Shown here: one piece after another, positions 33,932 to 53,064 of the stretch
How positions within the stretch are numbered: position 1 is the stretch's first letter
How the letters are laid out: each line of letters begins with the position of its first letter
Source of the DNA: Batillaria attramentaria
Taxonomy: Eukaryota > Mollusca > Gastropoda > Batillariidae
DNA length: 64,000 nt
Assembly: GCA_018292915.2 (NCBI GenBank)
Contig: JACVVK020000225.1
Span: forward strand, 686,001-750,000
Direction of reading: 5' to 3'
Notes under the pieces: generated by a model
Told to the model about the DNA's origin: nothing
Databases searched by the model: none
Seen by the model: only the letters and a program-made list of their open reading frames with translations
Program-made: the position numbers and the translations under genes

Positions 33932-36900
33932 CGGAGAGAACCCCCGACGATCAGCCCGAATGAACAGTGCCACGTACGAGAAGGAAAAATTCTTTGTCCC
34001 GAGTGGGACTCGAACCCCCCGACCCCTCGCATTGGTTACAAATCTCTTAACCACTAGACCACAGCTGTAAACAAATTTTGATTATGAGAATTCTTTCTAG
34101 CCATATGTAGAAAATTAGAAGTTATAGTTTTCCTCTGGAAGGCCTATCATCCAATAATTCTATGGACTGTTTTGAACATACTTGCGCACTCTGAAGCGCA
34201 ACTGTTTCAAAACACAAGTTGGCTTCTGCGAAGCGTAGTAATTTGGGGGCTCCTTGCCCATGAGTGTTTAATATTTTGTTGGTAAGTAATTTGTATAGTG
34301 GATGCATGTGAAGTATGGTTTAAGTTACTTAAACTTGATCGAAAGCCCTGCTAGTATTGGGTTTGGTCTACTTCGCTTGTTTGTCATTGTATTTCTTTTG
34401 CTTCAAAATCTTTGTGCAGTTGAGGTGGATGGCTGCCTGTATGTGTTTGGTGGTTACAATGGGTTGATGGACGAACATTTTGCTGATTTGTTCAAGTTCG
34501 ACCCAGGTGAGTGCACTGTATAGTGAACTTTTAGTACTAACAACTGTTTCACGTGTGACCTGTAAAACGCCACCATAGTTTTGGGTCGAAAGCTCATCTT
34601 TCATGGTGCAGACAACGGTTTGAGTGTTTCACGTGTGTCCTGTAAAACGCCACCATAGTTTTGGGTCGAAAGCTCATCTTTCATGGTGCAGACAACGGTT
34701 TGAGTGTTTCACGTGTGTCCTGTAAAACGCCACCATAGTTTTGGGTCGAAAGAGATCGTCTTTCACAGTGGTGGGGAGTGCACTCCCATACAAAGTTGCT
34801 GAGTAGTGATAGAATCATCTTTCATTGTGGTGAGGTCTGAGACACACTTTGCGGGAGCAAATCCTTGCTCATTATTCCATAGACTGCTGCAGGTAGTGTT
34901 GATTGAACCTAAGGGTGACACTGACAGGCCCCATTTGAACCAAACCAACATCAGAACAGCCTCGGACACAACACTGGGGAGATTACTGAGAGATGCGGTA
35001 CAGCACATGAACTGAACTGCACTCAGATCACACCTCTGAGGTTTGGCAAGGACTTAGACTATACAAAGTTGTTATGTTGCAGTACGGAGGGAGTGGTCGA
35101 TAGTGCTGGCCAATGGGGAGGGTCCTTGCCCACGACGGCGGCAGTGCTGCTGCGTGATTGGCTCCCGGGTTTTCCTGTTTGGCGGTACGAGTCCCGGCGG
35201 GCGGAGGAATGAGCTGGGGCCGACCAGCGAACAGGATCTGGTGGATCACTCGGATCTGCACGTCTTAGACTTCTGTAAGTCATGCTGCTGGGCCAGGGTC
35301 TTATTAGTTGTGCAGTGTGTAAGCTTATGTAGTGCACTGAGATTTTTTTAGTCAAAGATTGTGTGCAGTGCATTGACAGTGGTGGTGAATGCTTGCGAGA
35401 AATTTCAGGAACAACAATTTGGCACCTAAAAGTTGGGAGTCGAGAGTGTTTTAGAAACACGTTCGTTGGTGTACACATTCGACATTCAGTGTATTTCCCG
35501 GCAGTTCTGCTTTCTAAAGTTAAAAAAAAATTAATTGACTATTGTCCATTTATCTCTTTTACAGCCCCCTCATTGAAGACCCTGTGCCTCCTTGCGACAC
35601 TGGAACACAAACTAGACAGCAGTTGTCTTCCGCAGAACCTGAGGTAATTGATGGTATTTCTGCTGACCCTGGCTGCATTTGTGTAACCTTGAAGTTCTCT
35701 TGCTGTAGTGCATTCAATGACCTTTGTTTTCCACTAAAGTGTATCATCTCAGTAGCAGAGCTCACTGAACATAACTTGGAAAAATGTCACATTGGGTTTG
35801 AGGTGTACAGATCTGCATTAATCTATTAATGTGCTGCATTGGTGAGTGCTTTAGTGCCTGAATAATTTAGCAGACTTCCGTGCCACTTGGCCGAACAAAG
35901 TCAGTATCTTTGAAAGAAAAACTTGACGAAGTGACCTTTTTCAAGAATTAAAGGTAGATAATTTGGGGGGGGGGGGGGGGGGCTGATTTTGTTCTGTTAC
36001 TACTTTTTGTATTGTCTTTTTGTTATGCGATTACCATTCATACATTACGTGCATAAACACTTTTTTGTTATGCGATTACCATTCATACATTACGTGCATA
36101 AACACCTTTTTGTTATGCGATTACCATTCATACATTACATGCATAAACACCTTTTTGTTATGCGATTACCATTCATACATTACGTGCATAAACACCTTTT
36201 TGTTATGCGATTACCATTCATACATTACATGCATAAACACCTTTTTGTTATGCGATTACCATTCATACATTACATGCATAAACACCTTTTTGTTATGCGA
36301 TTACCATTCATACATTACATGCATAAAACACCTTTTTGTTATGCGATTACCATTCATACATTACATGCATAAACACCTTTTTGTTATGCGATTACCATTC
36401 ATACATTACATGCATAAACACCTTTTTGTTATGCGATTACCATTCATACATTACATGTATAAACACCTTTTTGTTATGCGATTACCATTCATACATTACA
36501 TGCATAAACACCTTTTTGTTATGCGATTACCATTCATACATTACATGCATAAACACCTTTTGTTATGCGATTACCATTCATACATTACATGTATAAACAC
36601 CTTTTTGTTATGCGATTACCATTCATACATTACATGCTAAACACCTTTTTGTTATGCGATTACCATTCATACATTACATGCATAAACACCTTTTTGTTAT
36701 GCGATTACCATTCATACATTACATGCATAAACACCTTTTTGTTATGCGATTACCATTCATACATTACATGTATAAACACCTTTTTGTTATGCGATTACCA
36801 TTCATACATTACATGTATAAACACCTTTTTGTTATGCGATTACCATTCATACATTACGTGCATAAACACTCTTTTTTTTAAGGTGGGAGTTGAAGGCGAT

Positions 36901-36949
36901 GACAACCAACAATACCATCACAAGATCCCTAAACAACACTAGCGGCTGA
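30784..36949 (+). CDS. KLHDC3: Kelch domain-containing protein 3, CUL2 substrate receptor, complete coding region
   Basis: Nine coding exons: 30903-31056, 31500-31676, 32416-32531, 32880-32951, 33419-33635, 34420-34506, 35083-35274, 35565-35643, 36883-36949. All have GT-AG borders and continuous frame (intron phases 1,1,0,0,1,1,1,2), giving 386 residues; human KLHDC3 is about 382. The entry start 30784 follows a CAG acceptor, so 30784-30902 is 5' UTR. The N-terminus WTVHLEGGPRRVNHA and six kelch blades with GG doublets (SFGGYC, WGGRND, FGGYEEE, FGGRSD, FGGYNG, FGGTSP) identify it. The C-terminal BC-box-like SLKTLC and Cul2-box LPQNLRWEL, split across the last intron, fit recruitment by Elongin B/C-CUL2. 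The family reads C-terminal glycine degrons, so the role is degradation of proteins with such ends in cytosol or nucleus. The protein itself ends NTSG. A possible polyadenylation AATAAA is at 37263. Introns hold SINEs and two minisatellites. Confidence 0.95.
31175..31348 (+). mobile_element. SINE-A copy in KLHDC3 intron 1, with 12-bp TSD
   Basis: Full SINE-A from GAGGAGCGGGGGTGGCC through box B GTCGTGAGTTCG to GGACGTTAAACCCCC. TTGCTAATAAAA is exact at 31163-31174 and 31349-31360. Confidence 0.95.
32092..32117. repeat. Poly-G/T tract in KLHDC3 intron 2
   Basis: G-runs broken by single T bases. A second G-run is at 32573-32589 in intron 3. Confidence 0.8.
33651..34068 (-). mobile_element. SINE-C, full-length copy with tRNA head, in KLHDC3 intron 5
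   Basis: Reverse orientation. The right end reads GTGGTCTAGTGGTTAAGAG (box A) and GGGTTCGAGTCCCACTC (box B), a tRNA-like head. The SINE-C body follows and the tail is ATT-rich at 33651-33672. A 34-bp poly-G run at 33898-33931 sits in place of the GGGTACTCCGGC block of other copies. The tail begins only about 20 bp from the intron 5 donor (33636). Confidence 0.85.
34546..34762 (+). repeat. 80-bp tandem repeat, ~2.7 copies, in KLHDC3 intron 6
   Basis: TTTCACGTGTG, CCTGTAAAACGCCACC and TTTTGGGTCGAAAG recur at exactly 80-bp intervals with almost no mismatches. Confidence 0.95.
36017..36878 (+). repeat. 19-copy 45-bp minisatellite in the last KLHDC3 intron
   Basis: The 45-bp unit, with core TGTTATGCGATTACC then ATTCATACATTAC and GCATAAACACC, is repeated 19 times. 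A/G and C/T changes occur at a few fixed positions (ACGTGC, ACATGC or ACATGT), and a few 1-bp indels are present (near 36328, 36560 and 36640). It ends about 5 bp before the pyrimidine tract of the final exon's acceptor. The unit is a multiple of three, so it gives long in-frame open readings, but lies wholly in an intron. Confidence 0.97.
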
Positions 36950-38814
36950 CAAAGCCACAGTCTAGTCTTCGCATCCATCACCCTGCTCATCGCGGAGAAA
37001 TTCTGCTACAAGTCTAACCACAGACTTCAATACTGCTGTGTGTGAAAGCATGTATGGCTGACACATCATACCATCATCTTCAAAGAGAAAGCGACAAGAT
37101 GGGGAACAAGGTTATGTTGTGTTTGTTGATATTGATAATGATCTGCATGCAAGTATTTGGGAGTGCAAACGGACTCGGACACTTGAATATTTGCATTCTT
37201 GCTACCTTCCAGTCTGCATGTTTGTGTTTGCGTCAGTTCAAACTTGCCATTCATGAAGCACCAATAAAACTGAAACGTCGGAGAATTAAAAGATTTGACA
37301 GAATGGAAATTAGCACTATGCAAGTAATACAGTAGTGTGTCTGACTAAGAAAACAGATGAAGATTTTAAAAGGAAACACTTGCAGCATGAAACCACCGTG
37401 ACAATGTTGTATGTAATGCCAAACGAGAAAAAGTTAAGGATGGAGGTTTTTGAAAGAAAGTGTTTGTGTTTTCGTTTATTGTTTCACGGCTTCATTATCC
37501 CTTATTGTGGAAATTTTGGTTGCTTCCCCTGGGCCAAGCACAGCGTTGCAGAGTGCCCACTTAAAAAAAAAAAAAATTGCTGTGGGAGGATAGGCTGAAG
37601 ACTTGTAGAGTATTCCCTGATGAGCAGCCCAGAAGCCATTAATTTTGTATGACATATCACAGCTGTGCTTGGGGTCGAACCCACGCTTCACCATGACACA
37701 GGTGGTTCAGTAACACATTTGCTCAACACTGGTAAGATGAGAAAAGATAAGATGATTTATTCAGTTTCTCTTAATTACAGGGAGAAACTTGAACCACTGC
37801 TCACCTCAGCTTACAATAAAATTACAAAAATGAAAAAAAAAAAAAAAAAAAAACCTAACCCCAAACCATCACCAGCAGGGAAGGGGTGGTAATGGGAAGG
37901 CTAGGACTCTTCTTTGAAAATTGCCACCCTGACCCTTTGGGTTTTTTTTTTTTTTTTTTGGGGGGGGGGGGGGTCTGAGAATGAAAAGCATTTTTGTCGT
38001 GGCATTGATTTGACACATGCCAGTGTCCTGGTTTTATGACGCATGTATGGGAAGGAATACTGAAACCTCAGAGTCGGCCAGTCAGTAGGGAACTTTAGTT
38101 TGTGGAATGAGGTGGTTGTAACATTACTGTTGAACATGTGACTGACATGTGATTTCTCTCCTTACGGTTTAATGCATGTTTGTCAAGAGGACAGAGGACT
38201 CATGTTTGCGACGACTGAAGAGCTTGCTGATCTGACTTTTGTCGAATGTCTCTGGCTTGTGTCCAGTCTTCAGTTACCAGCGTGTTTTCAGTATACGAAA
38301 ATATCATGGTACAGTATTTTGGATCCTTGGACTGTTAGGTGTTTACAATACCACCATCACATGACTACAGGTCTTTGTGCGCAGACTGGTCAATGTGTGG
38401 TTCATTTAGCAAGCTATTTTGGTCCAAGATCTGTTTTTTTTTTTTAAATTATAACACGAGTGGGTCTGCCGCTGAGGTTGGTCCTGTCAGTATGTGTAGC
38501 AATTGAATTGAGGTTTTTCTGGGGGCAAAAAGAAACAGTTCATGCTGAAAACTGCTGACAGAAAAACAAACGGCGCTGAGTGAAACATGTCGGGGGGAAA
38601 AAAAACGAATTAAAATTACACAGGCTAGAAGCACTTGTGACAGAATGTGTCACCAGTGATTTGTGGTTACCTAATGTGAAATCCTCTCGAATTTGCTAAG
38701 TGAGTAATTCATGCAAATTCTACTGTAAATAATGTATTTACTTATAAGTAAGTTCCTTTGTTATTACCTTTGTGATATTTGGTCCTATTGCAAAGGTAGT
38801 TCTTGTGTATGAGA

Positions 38815-38815
<1 letters not shown>
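36950..38815 (+). other. KLHDC3 3' UTR and downstream DNA
   Basis: AATAAA at 37263 is a reasonable cleavage signal, giving a 3' UTR of about 330 bases. Beyond that are A-runs (37565, 37830), a T/G-run (37940-37972) and no exon. Confidence 0.5.
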
Positions 38816-38817
<2 letters not shown>

Positions 38818-38863
<46 letters not shown>

Positions 38864-38882
38864 TGAGAGAGAGAGAGAGAGA
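38818..38882. repeat. (GT)n(GA)n microsatellite
   Basis: About 42 bp of GT then about 20 bp of GA. Confidence 0.95.
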
Positions 38883-40245
38883 GGGTTTGCAACTTAGGGT
38901 GTGTGCTGAAAGATGTAATGTATAGGTATTGTTTCCTTGTTACTTATGTTAGTCTTGTTTTCTTGATAAATGGATTCCACAAAAAGCTTTGTAAGGATTG
39001 GCATCTGACATCACAACCTAAGATTAGGATGGTTGTTATTATTACAGTGTATTTGCGGGTGTTGTCGCCTGCCTGAGAAGATGAGCGTCAGCAATCTTCC
39101 TCGCTCAGTGATCAAACGGAGAGTGAGGTGAATTCAGGCTCTGCTTGGCTTTTATTAGAGTTTTGAGAGACACTGAGAATTGTAACACTACACTGTGAAC
39201 AGTGATGTTAAAACCAAAACCAAACAACAACGAAAAAAACCACACCGCAACTTTTTTGTTGATGCTGCATTTTGACTGAGTTGGTGACAGTGTGCTTGTG
39301 TAGTGTACAGAAAGCCTGCTGATACAGTTATGACTGCAGTGTGAGGTGCTGTGCCAATTTTTTTTTTTGGTTTATTGTTTTTTAATTGATCCGTGATGTG
39401 TTAAGTTGCTAAAACACAAAACACGTTTTTGTTGGACAGAGAGAGAGAGCTTTATTTTGGTGACTGGTAAGTGCATTTTGTGATACATGTACGTTTAATT
39501 ATAAACCAGAGTTAGTGTAACTGGCGCCAGCTGCATAGGCTGGCTTCAGTGCATCTCAGGAAGTGATTCAAATTTTGGGTGAATATAACTGTAACTGAAC
39601 TGCTTCAAGGTTGCCCTCTTCATCCATACATGCACACACAAGAAATTACATGTGTATTTGTTTTCGTGGTTGGTTTGTGGATCCCATAAAGCACACTGTG
39701 TGACGTTTTGGTGGTTCCAAAATGCACACAGGGTGCCGTCTGTGGTTGTGTGCGTTTATCATGTGTGCATTGAGAGTTTACTGGGTCCATGAATGCGCAA
39801 TAAAAACGAAAGAATTTTTGTTACGGTCATTCGTGGGTGCAGAGAGTGAACCGTTCAGCGTTGTTATATGTATGCATCAAGTTTAACCCAACTGAACCGT
39901 TACTGGGAAAACTTACGGTTGTTTGCTTTCACCACAGTACAGATTCAGCAAGACTGTAGCTTGTTCATTTAAATATATATTTTTTTGATACTGTTTTTTT
40001 TTTCATTTGAGTCGTATGGTTTGTTAAATGGTGTTTACTTGGCATATCATTTCAAACCACTCTTGGTACAGTATAATGACTATTTTATTATGTGATTGTT
40101 ATGCTAAAATAGTATTGTTACTTTATTATTAAGTTCTGTGCAAGTCCCAGTCAGGATTTCTGATTAATCCAGTTTCTAAACAACGGTCATCGTTGTGGTT
40201 TGCATTCCACTACAAAATATCTTTGATGACAGAGATGCTATTATC
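38883..40245. other. Non-coding stretch
   Basis: No exon or recognisable repeat. Confidence 0.45.
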
Positions 40246-40258
40246 TGGAACACTTTCC

Positions 40259-40428
40259 GGGAGCCGGGGTGGTCGGATGGTAGAGCGTTGGACTTCTATT
40301 GCTCGGGTCGTGAGTTCGATCCCGGCTGGGGCCAAAATATTTCTGCTGGCTTTTTCATCGTTGCCCCGTCTTTGATATCACCCTATGTGGTGGAAAAGGA
40401 CGTTAAACCCCCAAACACCCACCCACCC
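40259..40428 (+). mobile_element. SINE-A copy, near-consensus, with exact 13-bp TSD
   Basis: 170-bp insert GGGAGCCGGGGTGGTCGGAT to the CCCAAACACCCACCCACCC tail, flanked by exact TGGAACACTTTCC at 40246-40258 and 40429-40441. Box A-like TGGTCGGATGGTAGAGCG and box B GTCGTGAGTTCGATCCC are intact. This is the clearest reference copy in the window. Confidence 0.97.
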
Positions 40429-40441
40429 TGGAACACTTTCC

Positions 40442-41232
40442 ATTAAAAAGATAAAAACAGGCAAAAGAAAGTTAAATGGGTGGAGGGGATTGAAAATCAA
40501 TAGAGGGTGGGCAGTTGATGTCGTGTCAGATGTGTATGGCGTGCATACATGTATTTGAGTCTGTGGCTTTCAGAGAAGTTGCCGTCTCTTTCATGTACAT
40601 GTAACATCTATGGGGACGCCTGTAATTGCTAGTGTCTCTTGCCTTGTTTTGTCTGCTGTCGTGAACTTTCCTAGAGTAGGCGTGTATAACTGCGTCTTGA
40701 TCAAAGAGAGATGTGATCTGAGATGGCACATAGTAGCTAAGCTGCCCTTAGGTACCATAGGTGTGTTCACGAAAACCTTTTCTATCCAAGGCTTAGTAAC
40801 AGTACATGTATAAGGTGAAGTTTGGAATGGTCGAGTTGATGAAAAATTCGGCCGATCATAGCGTGTTCATCGTATGGTCAGAGACGAGGTAGTGGGTCAG
40901 GCCTGACAGGAACATGTGTAGGGGTTTTAGAGGAATCAAAGAATGTGATTTTAGAGTGTGACGGTGGTAGCTGAAGCATCTTGAATGTCTGTCCGTCTGT
41001 CATGGATGTGTGTTTCCTGAAGCTAAAAACTATACGTCGCACTCTTTGTACAGTGATGTTGAAGGCTGTGAGTGCATTAATTTTCATTGTTTTTTTGTGA
41101 GTAAGTGAAGGTGTGTGTGTTTCTGTGTGAACAGATTCCATATCCTGTGCTAGTTGTTCACGCGTGTTTGAGAATTGTGCGAATGAAGTTTTGAGAAAAC
41201 AATATGTTTATGCGTAAGTGTTTTTCTTTACC

Positions 41233-41284
<52 letters not shown>

Positions 41285-43620
41285 AAGAAGAAGGCAGGTT
41301 TCCATTGTGGAGCAAAGTGTCTGCTAAGCTGCTACCGAACAACTTAATGAAAGAAATGAAACATAATTACACTGATGATTACAAAGTGATGAACGATTGC
41401 ACAGACAGACAGACAGACCGTGCCAGTAAACTTCAACATTGTTTTTAATATGACGACAGGAAGGCACAGGATTATGGTTTTAGTACATTTGCAAACTCAC
41501 AACAAGGACTCATTCATGTACAATTCCTGCTTTTCATGACCAACCCAACACAAACCACAATATACAGGAGGCACCAGACTAGGGATAACGGATAAGTTAA
41601 ATGCAGGAGAAGTAAGAACCATTACTGTAATGATCAGTCGACTAACGAAATCAAACTGGATGACCACACAAAATACACAAGTACGCCGGATGATATCGCG
41701 GGTACTGCACTTGACATTATAGGAGCCTTTGAACAATCGGGGGGTCAACATGCTCCATGTATAGGAAGTGAGTGCCGGTAGTGAAAATCTCTCTCTCTCT
41801 CACTCACACACACACACACACACACACGCACGCACGCACATCACCCTGCGCACACATGCGTATCACACAACACACACACGCGTTACACCCTGCATGACAT
41901 GCACGCACACATCTGTCATTATGCCAGGAGTTTAAAAACAAAACAAAACAAAACCCAAAAAAACGAAAACGCAACAACAACAAAAACATGTAAATGAATG
42001 AATCACGCCAAATCGTGTACAGGTAAGACAGATATACACTGACAGTACTGAGCACGCCAGCGTGACGAGGTACCAAAGTCTCTGGTTGTTGGAGATACAT
42101 TCATCAATAAGGAGAAAGTCAACAACATCATGCCATTCAACACTGATTTACAAGAAGATATTAAAACACCTAACACAAGATCAAATGCATTTCCTCTCTT
42201 TTGTTCACTTGCATACAATGTCAGCAAAATGTAATGGACAAAGCCTATATTCTAAAAAGATTCATCTTGAAGAGGCATAAATGTTAACACATTCCGTACT
42301 GCGCAAGAGTGTCCCACGGTTTTTTAAAGTTTTTTTTTCAGTTTTGGCCCTGTATGCAAAAATCAGGCAAGATGAACAGTTTCTTTACGGCTCTTATTGC
42401 AGCAAACACGAGTATGATCAACGTGCAACACGCCCACTAAGCCACATTTAAATCCATGCAGACATTAATTTTTATTTATTTTAAATTTTTTGTGTGTGTG
42501 AGGCCACTGGTGCAAAACCCAAACTTACTCGGTAGGAATTGAGTGGATAGGATACTATGACGGGGCAGACACCATCGTTTTATTTAAAACATATACAATA
42601 CCATTCTCTAAAAAAATAAACAAGAAATGCATGACTACCTACCAACAATACTGAATTAACGGGGAGGGGGGGGGGGGGAGTTGCAAGGCCAGTGATGAAC
42701 AATCATAAAACATGCAATTGAAAATTTATCGTAAAACACCAACCACACAGTTACCACCAAAGTGTGTCGCAAATCGCGAAAACAATAGTCATTTTTGTTC
42801 AACCAGTGAAGGAAAGTTCTCACGGGTAAAGGGAAATAACTCTTACAGACTTGCCTCGAGAGTCGGAACAGTATTATTATTTCCCTTACTAGCGACACTA
42901 CCAACACTGTGCACACACTCAACTGTGTCCAAGGAAAACAGAGATCAAGCTGCAGGCGAGACAAAGAGCTGTAGGAATGGGCTAACAATGGGTACAAAAT
43001 GTATTCCGATCTTCAGCACAGCGTTGGCAGTGAAAACATTTGCATGGCGAAGTGAGTGAAGAGCGGGGGCCACAGTGCTGCCGGCACAGAAGGGCAGAGA
43101 TCTGGGGCGCACACTGACTTGACTGGATCAGAAATAATCATTTTTAAGTTACGATCAATCGCGCAAAAAAAACAACAAAAAAACAACAACAAAAAAACAA
43201 AACACGTTAGTCTTGAATCATGTCAACTCTTAGGCGCCGTAACTGAACTACGACTGAGTGAACACAGTCATGCGCGATAGTGTTCAGGTCAGTATCAAAT
43301 GAACAGGTTCAGTCGAAACTACGGCTTTGACTCGTGATCAGTAATACTGTTAAAGTTCTGGTCAGTGGCATTTTCTTTAAAAACTCCATCTTCGGCACAG
43401 TCTTGTACGTATTAACATTTGGCAGTCGAGTGGCAGCGTTGACCGTATTCTCTTTTGTTGTTGTTATTGTAGTAGTTGTTGTTGTTTTCGAGTTGCTCGA
43501 TCAATACTAGTACTGGTAATTTTTGGACAACCGGCTTTTGGTCTTTCCCCATTAAAAAAAAATAAAAAAATTCAATGACCTATTTAGCATTATCACCTGC
43601 CATGTCACGTACATAAGTTT
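40442..43620. other. Non-coding intergenic DNA between convergent genes
   Basis: Contains (GT)n at 41236-41279, CAGA tetramers at 41402-41420, CA/CGCA at 41806-41835, A/C-rich sequence at 41935-41985 and a G-run at 42661-42679. No exon is recognised. Confidence 0.5.
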
Positions 43621-43621
43621 T

Positions 43622-43860
43622 CCTTTCACTTTTGGTTATTTCATCTGCCAATTTTTACCGTACTTCCTCATGTCACTTTTGGTATTTTCATCTGCCAATA
43701 ATTACCACTTTTCCTCTTGTCACTTTTGGTATTTTCATCTGCCAATTTTTACCACTTTTCCTCTTGTCACTTTTAGTATTTTCGTCAGTCATGTTTTGGC
43801 ATTTGCTCGCTGTCACTTTACTCATTTTTCCTGTCTCTTTTTGACACATTTTCCGTGACC
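43622..43860 (+). repeat. ~53-bp tandem repeat, ~4 units
   Basis: CACTTTTGGTATTTTCATC, TGCCAATTTTTACCAC and TTCCTCTTGT recur at about 53-bp spacing, degrading towards the right. Confidence 0.85.
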
Positions 43861-44295
43861 AGATTCCCGCCACTTTTGCCAGCCTTTGCTGTGTCATCCT
43901 TTACATGATCTCCTTTTTAGCTGCTGTCTTCTTGCCAGTAAACAGTGTCACGTTGATACATCATGCAATTTCAATCCGGTAACGTCATCATATCCTGGCA
44001 AAACAGTGTCATCGATGAAACTGCGTACACTGACTGATCATCGTGAAAAACCGAGGGTTTCTTTGGAAAAAGGGAACATATATCCACACCAGATATCGTC
44101 TTCCTTCTATCATCACTGAAGAATGGTTAGGTCTGGTGACAATCAGTGCACACAGAAATGCACGATAATTCCGGGTGGATCCCCGCTTAACGGCAGCGAA
44201 GTCTCGAACGATGTTCAGTCAGGAGCCAAACATCCAGATGCTGCAGTCCAGGTTATCAGTTCGGTTCAACTCTATGTCGTTAGCTGCCCGTCTTG

Positions 44296-51873
<7,578 letters not shown>

Positions 51874-51946
51874 CTGAAACAAAGCAGAACATCCGTTTAA
51901 GATCAGATTATAGACTTTTTGAATGACTGTAGAAATCCAAATAACA

Positions 51947-51949
<3 letters not shown>

Positions 51950-52034
<85 letters not shown>

Positions 52035-52063
52035 GCACGCACGCACGCACGCACACACTTTAC
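51950..52063. repeat. (CA)n(CGCA)n microsatellite
   Basis: About 80 bp of CA then CGCA tetramers. Confidence 0.95.
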
Positions 52064-52360
52064 TAATAGCCCACTTAACCTACCATCCAAAGAGAAACTT
52101 GCCTCAACCCCCCCCCCCTCCCTGCTCTTTCCCTTACATAGAACGTAGAACACAGCCGGCACGCAAAGCTGATCAGTGATGGTTCTACTGAGCTGCGTGC
52201 AAAGGTGCTTGTCAAATCAGTGCCTGCGTGAATTCTGTGCTCTTTTAAAGCCGCACCACGTATGACAGGCGTACAACAGCGTGTGGAAAACTTTTCATCG
52301 AACGTTGCTTAATCTGTGCATCAGAATCAGTCACTTGGGTCATAATATAGCGTCTGTAAA

Positions 52361-52478
52361 GCACACGGCTACACGACTGCCAGTCAGCGTGTTGCCGTAC
52401 TCGGCTGGTTGCTGGCGGACAGGGGTTTTCTCGCACACGTTGCACTGCCAAATTGTATGTATGCCGAGGGATGTAAAT

Positions 52479-52538
<60 letters not shown>

Positions 52539-52832
52539 CGCGCTTTAATGCGCAGCGAGTCCTTGAAGTTGGAGAACGGCGCTCTGTAAAAGCTATGTAT
52601 TATTATTATCATTACACGCAGCTTGCGGCGTTGCAAGGTTTGGGCAGTGATTGGTCAATTGCCTGTACGGGCTGCCTGTGGCTAGCTGGCTGCCAGGAAA
52701 ATAGAACGGCTTTCTATTGCCGCGCCGGTACCGGCAAGGGGGATATGCCAGCTGGCCGCCAGCGGTTTAATTAGGGTTTCCAGCGTTTCCAGCCCTGCAA
52801 ATGCCGATCCTGGCAACGTGTAGCAGCGGCCC
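52361..52832. mobile_element. TTAA-target MITE, second copy of the outer type
   Basis: Same tips as 48584-49491: GCACACGGCTACACGACTG and CAACGTGTAGCAGCGGCCC. It lacks the inner MITE; the corresponding site reads GTTTAATTAGGGTTT near 52766. It instead carries a (GT)n plus ATT-tailed insert at about 52441-52614. Confidence 0.8.
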
Positions 52833-52894
52833 TAACCATTGCTGTGACTCTGGTCGGCGTATATGTGTTGTTCTAGAAGTTGTACCGCGTACTG

Positions 52895-53064
52895 GGGTGG
52901 GTGGGTGTTTGGGGGTTTAACGTCCTTTTCCACCACATAGGGTGATATCAAAGACGGGGCAACGATGAAAAGGCCAACACAAATATTTGGCCCCAGCCGG
53001 GATCGAACTCACGACCCGAGCATTAGAAGTCCAACGCTCTACCATTCGACCACCCCGGGTCCCC
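52895..53064 (-). mobile_element. SINE-A copy with exact 14-bp TSD
   Basis: Reverse SINE-A inserted in repeat E. TGTACCGCGTACTG is at 52881-52894 and 53065-53078. The uninterrupted sequence exists at about 9878. Confidence 0.97.

Noticed and set aside
36017..36878. CRISPR-like array
   Set aside because: The 45-bp units abut without unique spacers, and the host is a eukaryote; this is an ordinary minisatellite.
36017..36942. Long repeated frames (RLPFIHYMHKHLF-type units) as a repeat protein
   Set aside because: They arise because the 45-bp intronic unit is a multiple of three and stop-free. The region lies between KLHDC3 exons 8 and 9 and the frame does not join either.
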